Assembly: GCA_963742725.1 (NCBI GenBank)
Contig: CAVUMX010000001.1
Location: 372,001-436,000, forward strand
From: CAVVAL01 sp963742725
Lineage (GTDB): Bacteria; Actinomycetota; Actinomycetes; Mycobacteriales; Cryptosporangiaceae
Direction: 5' to 3'
DNA: 64,000 nucleotides
Below are positions 59,809 to 64,000 of the stretch, in pieces. Made by a program: the position numbers and the translations under genes. Below the pieces are notes generated by a model that worked only from the letters and a program-made list of their open reading frames with translations, was not told the DNA's origin and did no database searches. Position 1 is the first letter of the stretch. Each line of letters starts with the position of its first letter.

Positions 59809-60725
59809 GGCCGGGCCTCCGCCGGTACCTGGACGATCCACCGCTGCACGTCCGTGTTGTACGCGGCGACCAGCGTCTCGGAGCCGTCCCGGTCGATCCG
59901 CTGGATCTCGGCGCCGTGCGGCAGCCGGACACTGTCCACCTTGAACTCCTGGATCGTCTGCTCGCGGTTCGGCACGAATCCGGTGCCGGCGAACGGCGGT
60001 TCCTCGACGACCCATCCGTCGAGTGCGCGCATCGCGTCCGGATCGATGCCGCCGAACGGCACCCGGTACAGCCTGGACCCGACGAGCGGCCACCGCAGGA
60101 CGTGCACCGAGCCGTCGTCCACGGACAGCGCGGACGGATCGGCGGACGGCGCCAGCCCCCGCACGAGGTCCTCGGGGAACGCGAGGTGGCCGACGTCGCC
60201 GAGGCGGTGGACGTAGCCGCCGACCCGGTCGTCGCCGGACGACAGGTAGCGGACGAGATCGGCCGGTGCGAGCACCTTCTGCATGACCGTCGGCGCCTGG
60301 TCCGTGCCGGGATCGGGCTCCGTCGCGGCGAGGCGGGCGATCGTCGGCGCCGGCAGGCACGTCTCGACCGGGAGCGTCGGGTTGACGACGAGGTACCAGC
60401 GCGGATCGGGCCAGTCCGCGACGACCGCGCGGAACGGCTTCGTGCGGTAGCGGGGAGCGTCGCCCCGGGTCGCGGCCGCCAGCGAGTCGACGGACGTGAA
60501 CGCGACCAGCAGCGTCGCACCCCCGACCGCCGCCGTCGCCCAGCTCAGCGGCTCGACACCCGCCGCGGCGGCACTGGACACCGGCAGGTACAGCTCGGCG
60601 TCCGTCAGGGCCGCACCGAACGCGGCCTCGTCACCGCGCAGGACGGCGTCCAGGATCGCCCGCTCGACGTCGTTCGCCGGGGTCCACTCCGGCGCCACCC
60701 ACTCCCCGTCCGTCACGGCACCCAC
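59805..60725 (-). CDS. SseB-family protein
   Basis: The 306-residue protein has the SseB N-terminal fold (ERAILDAVLRGDEAAFGAALTDAELYLPVS and PFRAVVADWPDPRWYLVVNPTLPVE), followed by a longer second half with TVMQKVLAPADLVRYLSSGDD and EIQRIDRDGSETLVAAYN. SseB-type proteins are frequent in actinobacterial ESX loci, function unclear. GTG 60725 has AGGAG upstream; an internal GTG 60716 sits 7 nt from a TAGGGT -10 and would be leaderless. Confidence 0.75.
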   Translation of the reverse strand: MGAVTDGEWVAPEWTPANDVERAILDAVLRGDEAAFGAALTDAELYLPVSSAAAAGVEPLSWATAAVGGATLLVAFTSVDSLAAATRGDAPRYRTKPFRAVVADWPDPRWYLVVNPTLPVETCLPAPTIARLAATEPDPGTDQAPTVMQKVLAPADLVRYLSSGDDRVGGYVHRLGDVGHLAFPEDLVRGLAPSADPSALSVDDGSVHVLRWPLVGSRLYRVPFGGIDPDAMRALDGWVVEEPPFAGTGFVPNREQTIQEFKVDSVRLPHGAEIQRIDRDGSETLVAAYNTDVQRWIVQVPAEARP

Positions 60726-60811
60726 CCTAACTCCTGTGTTCTGGGCGACATCGTGACGGTTGTGGCCGGGAAGACGTCGCCTGGAACGGCGGGGCGTGCC
60801 AGGCTGCCCGC

Positions 60812-61102
60812 ATGGTTCTCGAAGTCGCGCTCATCGACGTCCGCTCTGGTCAGGAGGACGAGTTCGCGTCCGCCTACGCGAAGGCCCGGCCGATCCTCGC
60901 TGGCACGGCCGGATGCCTGTCCGTCCGGATGACCAGGGGTATCGAGACGCCCAGCCGGTTCGTCCTGCTCGTCGAGTGGGACTCGGTGAAGGCGCACGAG
61001 CTGAACTTCCGCGCCAGCGACCGCTTCGGCGAGTGGCGCGGCCTGATCGGCCCGTACTTCGCCGCCCCACCCCGCGTCGAACACTTCACCGACGTCGACT
61101 AA
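60812..61102 (+). CDS. ABM-domain (antibiotic biosynthesis monooxygenase-like) protein
   Basis: The 96-residue protein has the dimeric alpha/beta ABM fold (EVALIDVRSGQEDEFASAYAKARPILAGTAGCLSVRMTR, FVLLVEWDSVKAHELNF, HFTDVD). Family members include cofactor-free oxygenases and haem-degrading enzymes. Nothing shows a substrate. It stands alone and is convergent with uvrB, the stops being 4 nt apart. Confidence 0.85.
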   Translation: MVLEVALIDVRSGQEDEFASAYAKARPILAGTAGCLSVRMTRGIETPSRFVLLVEWDSVKAHELNFRASDRFGEWRGLIGPYFAAPPRVEHFTDVD

Positions 61103-61106
61103 CCCG

Positions 61107-63221
61107 TCATTTGACGCCGGCGGCGTCCATGCCGCGGAGTTCGCGCTTGAGTTCGCCGATCTCGTCGCGGAGCCGCGCGGCCAGTTCGAACTGGAGTTCC
61201 CGGGCGGCGGCCAGCATCTGGTCGTTGAGCTGCTGGATGAGGTCGGCGAGTTCGGCGCGGGGCATCCCGTCGCGCTTGGCGGCGACCGGCCCTCCGGCCT
61301 TCTTCGACGACAGGCCCGGCACCGGTGCCTTGCCCCGGCTCTGCTGCCGGCCGGACCCGCCCAGCAGCTCGCCCTCGTTCTCGGCGGCTTCGCGGTAGAT
61401 GTCGTCGAGGATGTCGACGATCTTCTTCCGCAGCGGCTGCGGGTCGAGGCCCTTCTCGGTGTTGTAGGCGATCTGCTTGGCGCGGCGCCGGTTCGTCTCG
61501 TCGATCGCCTTCGCCATGGACGGCGTGATCTGGTCGGCGTACATGTGCACCTGCCCGGAGACGTTACGGGCCGCACGGCCGATCGTCTGGATCAGCGACG
61601 TGCCGCTGCGGAGGAAGCCCTCCTTGTCGGCGTCGAGGATGCTGACCAGCGACACCTCGGGCAGGTCGAGGCCTTCCCGGAGCAGGTTGATGCCGACGAG
61701 GACGTCGTAGTCGCCCTTGCGCAGTTCCTTGAGCAGCTCGATCCGGCGCAGCGTGTCCACCTCGGAGTGCAGGTACCGGACGCGGATGCCGAGTTCGAGC
61801 AGGTAGTCCGTCAGGTCCTCGGACATCTTCTTGGTGAGCGTGGTGACCAGCACCCGCTCGTCGCGCTCGGCCCGGGTGCGGATCTCGTGCACCAGGTCGT
61901 CGATCTGGCCCTTGGTCGGCTTGACGACGACCTCGGGGTCGACCAGGCCGGTGGGGCGGATGACCTGCTCGACGAACTCGCCCTGGGTGCGGTCCAGCTC
62001 GTACGGGCCTGGGGTCGCGGACAGGTACACGGTCTGCCCGATCCGGTCCAGGAACTCCTCGAACTTCAGCGGGCGGTTGTCCGTCGCGCTGGGCAGCCGG
62101 AACCCGTGGTCGACGAGCGTCCGCTTGCGGCTCATGTCGCCCTCGTACATGCCGCCGACCTGCGGGATCGTCACGTGGGACTCGTCCACGACCAGCAGGA
62201 AGTCGTCGGGGAAGTAGTCGATCAGGCAGTTCGGCGCCGAGCCGGCCTCGCGCCCGTCGATGTGGCGCGAGTAGTTCTCGATGCCGGAGCAGAACCCGAC
62301 CTGGCGCATCATCTCGATGTCGTAGGCCGTCCGCATCCGGAGCCGTTGGGCTTCGAGGAGCTTGCCCTGCCGGTCGAGTTCGGCGAGCCGTTCCTCCAGC
62401 TCGGACTCGATCCCCCGGATCGCCCGCTCCATCCGCTCGGGACCGGCCACGTAGTGGGTGGCCGGGAAGACCATCAGCGCGTCGGTCTCCTTCACGACCT
62501 CGCCGGTGAGCGGGTGGAGGTAGTACAGCCGCTCGATCTCGTCGCCGAACATCTCGATCCGGACGGCGAGCTCCTCGTACGCGGGGAACACCTCGACCGT
62601 GTCGCCGCGGACCCGGAACGTGCCGCGCGCGAACGCCAGGTCATTGCGGGTGTACTGGATGTCCACGAAGTGCCGCAGCAGCTTGTCCCGCTCGACCACG
62701 TCGCCGACCCGCAACCGTACCGAGCGGTCGACGTACTCCTGCGGTGTGCCGAGGCCGTAGATGCAGGACACCGAGGCGACCACGATCACGTCGCGCCGGG
62801 TCAGCAGGCTCATCGTCGCCGAGTGCCGCAGCCGCTCGACCTCGTCGTTCACCGACGAGTCCTTCTCGATGTACGTGTCCGTCTGCGGGACGTACGCCTC
62901 GGGCTGGTAGTAGTCGTAGTACGAGACGAAGTACTCCACGGCGTTGTGCGGGAACAGCTCCCGGAACTCGTTGGCGAGCTGTGCGGCCAGGGTCTTGTTC
63001 GGCGCCATCACCAGCGTCGGCCGCTGCAACCGCTCGATCAGCCAGGCCGTCGTCGCCGACTTGCCGGTGCCGGTGGCGCCGAGCAGCACGACGTTCTTCT
63101 CGTCGCCGCGGATCCGCGCTTCCAGCTCGTCGATCGCCGCCGGCTGGTCGCCCGCCGGCGAATAGTCGCTGACGACCTCGAAGCGCCCCTCGCGGCGGAT
63201 GACATCCTTGACCCTGGTCAT
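61107..63221 (-). CDS. uvrB: Excinuclease ABC subunit B
   Basis: The 704-residue protein is a full UvrB helicase-like repair factor. Walker A is GATGTGKSATT (~res 48), the damage-verifying hairpin is in SYYDYYQPEAYVPQTDTYIEKD, and the helicase motifs include DESHVTIPQ (DExx box), YLSATPG and RLIGRAARN-like QTIGRAARNV. The C-terminal UVR domain (LIQQLNDQMLAAARELQFELAARLRDEI) contacts UvrC. It loads onto DNA with UvrA and then recruits UvrC in nucleotide excision repair. It is an ordinary conserved gene that marks the end of the ESX island. Confidence 0.98.
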   Translation of the reverse strand: MTRVKDVIRREGRFEVVSDYSPAGDQPAAIDELEARIRGDEKNVVLLGATGTGKSATTAWLIERLQRPTLVMAPNKTLAAQLANEFRELFPHNAVEYFVSYYDYYQPEAYVPQTDTYIEKDSSVNDEVERLRHSATMSLLTRRDVIVVASVSCIYGLGTPQEYVDRSVRLRVGDVVERDKLLRHFVDIQYTRNDLAFARGTFRVRGDTVEVFPAYEELAVRIEMFGDEIERLYYLHPLTGEVVKETDALMVFPATHYVAGPERMERAIRGIESELEERLAELDRQGKLLEAQRLRMRTAYDIEMMRQVGFCSGIENYSRHIDGREAGSAPNCLIDYFPDDFLLVVDESHVTIPQVGGMYEGDMSRKRTLVDHGFRLPSATDNRPLKFEEFLDRIGQTVYLSATPGPYELDRTQGEFVEQVIRPTGLVDPEVVVKPTKGQIDDLVHEIRTRAERDERVLVTTLTKKMSEDLTDYLLELGIRVRYLHSEVDTLRRIELLKELRKGDYDVLVGINLLREGLDLPEVSLVSILDADKEGFLRSGTSLIQTIGRAARNVSGQVHMYADQITPSMAKAIDETNRRRAKQIAYNTEKGLDPQPLRKKIVDILDDIYREAAENEGELLGGSGRQQSRGKAPVPGLSSKKAGGPVAAKRDGMPRAELADLIQQLNDQMLAAARELQFELAARLRDEIGELKRELRGMDAAGVK

Positions 63222-63252
63222 GGATCCACCGTACGTCGGCCCACCGACAACT

Positions 63253-63786
63253 TCAGCGGGCCGCCCGCGACTCCCGCCAACGCTCCATCATCCCGCGCGT
63301 CTCCACGCGGAGGAACTCGAAGAACTCGCGCGTCTCGAGCACCCTGGCGCCGGCTGGCGTGTCCGGGCCCAGTGCCTGCACCCCGTCGTCGAGATCCTGC
63401 TCCCAGCGGAGCAGCAGCTCGTCCCTGTGGGCGATCGTCTCGAACCACATGCCGTCCGTGATCCGGTAGTGGTCGCGCCGCTCGCCAGGGTCGCGACCGC
63501 GCACGACCAGGCCGAGCTGGGTCAGGTAACGGACCGCGCCGGAAACGGCGGCCGGGCTGATCTGGAGCTGCGTGGTCAGCTCCTGAACGGTGAGCTGGCC
63601 GCTGTCGGCCACCAGTAGGGCGACGAAGATGCGCGCGGCCATCCGGGGGAAGCCGGCCTCGGCCCACTGGAGCGCGAACCGCTCCACGAACCGCGCCACC
63701 GCTTCCTCGTCCCGACCCGGGTCACGCGCCGAGCCCGGATTCGCCTCCGGGTCCTCACGTCTTCTGGCTTCAACCACGCCGCGCAT
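63253..63786 (-). CDS. GbsR/MarR-family transcriptional regulator
   Basis: The 177-residue protein has a winged helix-turn-helix typical of GbsR/MarR repressors (MAARIFVALLVADSGQLTVQELTTQLQISPAAVSGAVRYLTQLGLV) and the dimerisation helices around it. It probably regulates the divergent ABC transporter gene at 63871, which has an inverted repeat over its promoter. The family often controls drug exporters. Confidence 0.88.
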   Translation of the reverse strand: MRGVVEARRREDPEANPGSARDPGRDEEAVARFVERFALQWAEAGFPRMAARIFVALLVADSGQLTVQELTTQLQISPAAVSGAVRYLTQLGLVVRGRDPGERRDHYRITDGMWFETIAHRDELLLRWEQDLDDGVQALGPDTPAGARVLETREFFEFLRVETRGMMERWRESRAAR

Positions 63787-63833
63787 CCTTCCGTCCCGGC
63801 CGTTGCCGCAACAACTTTACACGTTTCTGAAGA

Positions 63834-63862
63834 TTCACAAAAGTGTGAACTGAGTGTATGGT
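63834..63862 (+). promoter_or_regulatory. Promoter of the ABC transporter gene with overlapping operator-like repeat
   Basis: TTCACA (63834-63839) and TATGGT (63857-63862) are spaced 17 nt as -35 and -10. TTCACA is also the left arm of the perfect inverted repeat TTCACA-AAAG-TGTGAA (63834-63849). A bound GbsR-type repressor would cover the -35. ATG 63871 follows 8 nt after the -10, so the message is nearly leaderless. Confidence 0.55.
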
Positions 63863-63870
63863 CGGGAGCC

Positions 63871-64000
63871 ATGACGACAGTGATATCGGTGTCAGGCCTG
63901 GTGAAGACCTTCGGCCCGACCCGCGCTCTCGACGGACTCGACCTCACCGTGAACACCGGGGAGGTGCACGGGTTCCTGGGCCCGAACGGCGCCGGCAAGT
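63871..64000 (+). CDS. ABC transporter ATP-binding protein, 3' truncated by window end
   Basis: Only the first 43 codons are in the window (MTTVISVSGLVKTFGPTRAL...), ending just in the Walker A (FLGPNGAGK). This matches the drug-resistance (DrrA-like) class by its VHGFLGPNGAGK context. It is divergent from the GbsR/MarR-type gene, which probably represses it. GGGAG precedes the ATG. Confidence 0.85.
   Translation, partial: MTTVISVSGLVKTFGPTRALDGLDLTVNTGEVHGFLGPNGAGK

Noticed and set aside
60730..60760. A third copy of the 42838-type palindrome (CTGGGCGACATCG).
   Set aside because: Only one half-arm is similar and there is no matching second arm.

Overview
The window is very GC-rich with a strongly G/C-biased third codon position, dense NTGA-type gene overlaps (ATGA, GTGA, TTGA), TTG and GTG starts, several leaderless promoters, a complete ESX (type VII) secretion locus and Tat/lipoprotein signals. 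Together these point to an actinomycete, probably a filamentous soil-type genus. I cannot name the genus from sequence alone.

Layout. 2-11882: ordinary accessory and housekeeping genes. These are a GH3 glycosidase cut by the window edge, a metallo-beta-lactamase-fold hydrolase, a phosphotransferase, a secreted tripeptidyl-peptidase-like hydrolase, an Imm-5-like gene, an alpha/beta hydrolase, a NarL-type two-component pair, a small redox unit ending in a Rieske lipoprotein, and a DUF1697 gene. 11903-12536: a ribbon-helix-helix/MazF toxin-antitoxin pair whose toxin is frameshifted. 12559-22987: an NIS siderophore region. Six translationally coupled minus-strand genes (diaminobutyrate aminotransferase, diaminobutyrate decarboxylase, N-monooxygenase, two IucA/IucC synthetases, a glutamine-synthetase-like ligase) lie behind a 14-bp-arm palindrome that resembles a DtxR-type iron box. 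They converge on a VOC/type III PLP decarboxylase pair. No acyltransferase or transporter is present. 23011-24145: a frameshifted terC gene with a candidate yybP-ykoY (manganese) riboswitch.

24294-60725 is one extended ESX and polymorphic-toxin island. Core parts: EccB (43818-45239), EccD (46827-48215), EccC (48360-52358), EccE (56195-58718, frameshifted twice), two mycosins (41515-42798 and 54773-56140), two WXG100 proteins (42987-43686), a PPE-like protein and other helical partners, and a beta-helix/AAA+ protein that may play the EccA role. The effector side is a 3,156-codon reading frame (31179-40649). It begins with a WXG100-like, membrane-associated head and carries a YwqJ-type deaminase, two papain-fold glutamine-deamidase-like domains, a RelA/SpoT-like domain, a GNAT-like domain and a PD-(D/E)xK-like domain. 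Downstream and around it sit immunity-type genes: three SUKH-3 copies, YrhB/Imm35-like modules and several unknowns. Two of these genes also carry a deaminase domain. An out-of-frame 93-residue gene is nested in the middle of the giant frame, exactly where the giant frame loses its codon bias, so the giant is probably two toxin genes joined by the lack of a stop codon.

60812-64000: an ABM-domain protein, uvrB, a GbsR/MarR-type repressor, and a divergent ABC transporter gene cut by the window end, with an operator-like repeat over its promoter.

Four one-base losses break three otherwise conserved genes (mazF, terC, eccE twice). All are in the same direction, so residual indel errors in the assembly are a serious possibility.
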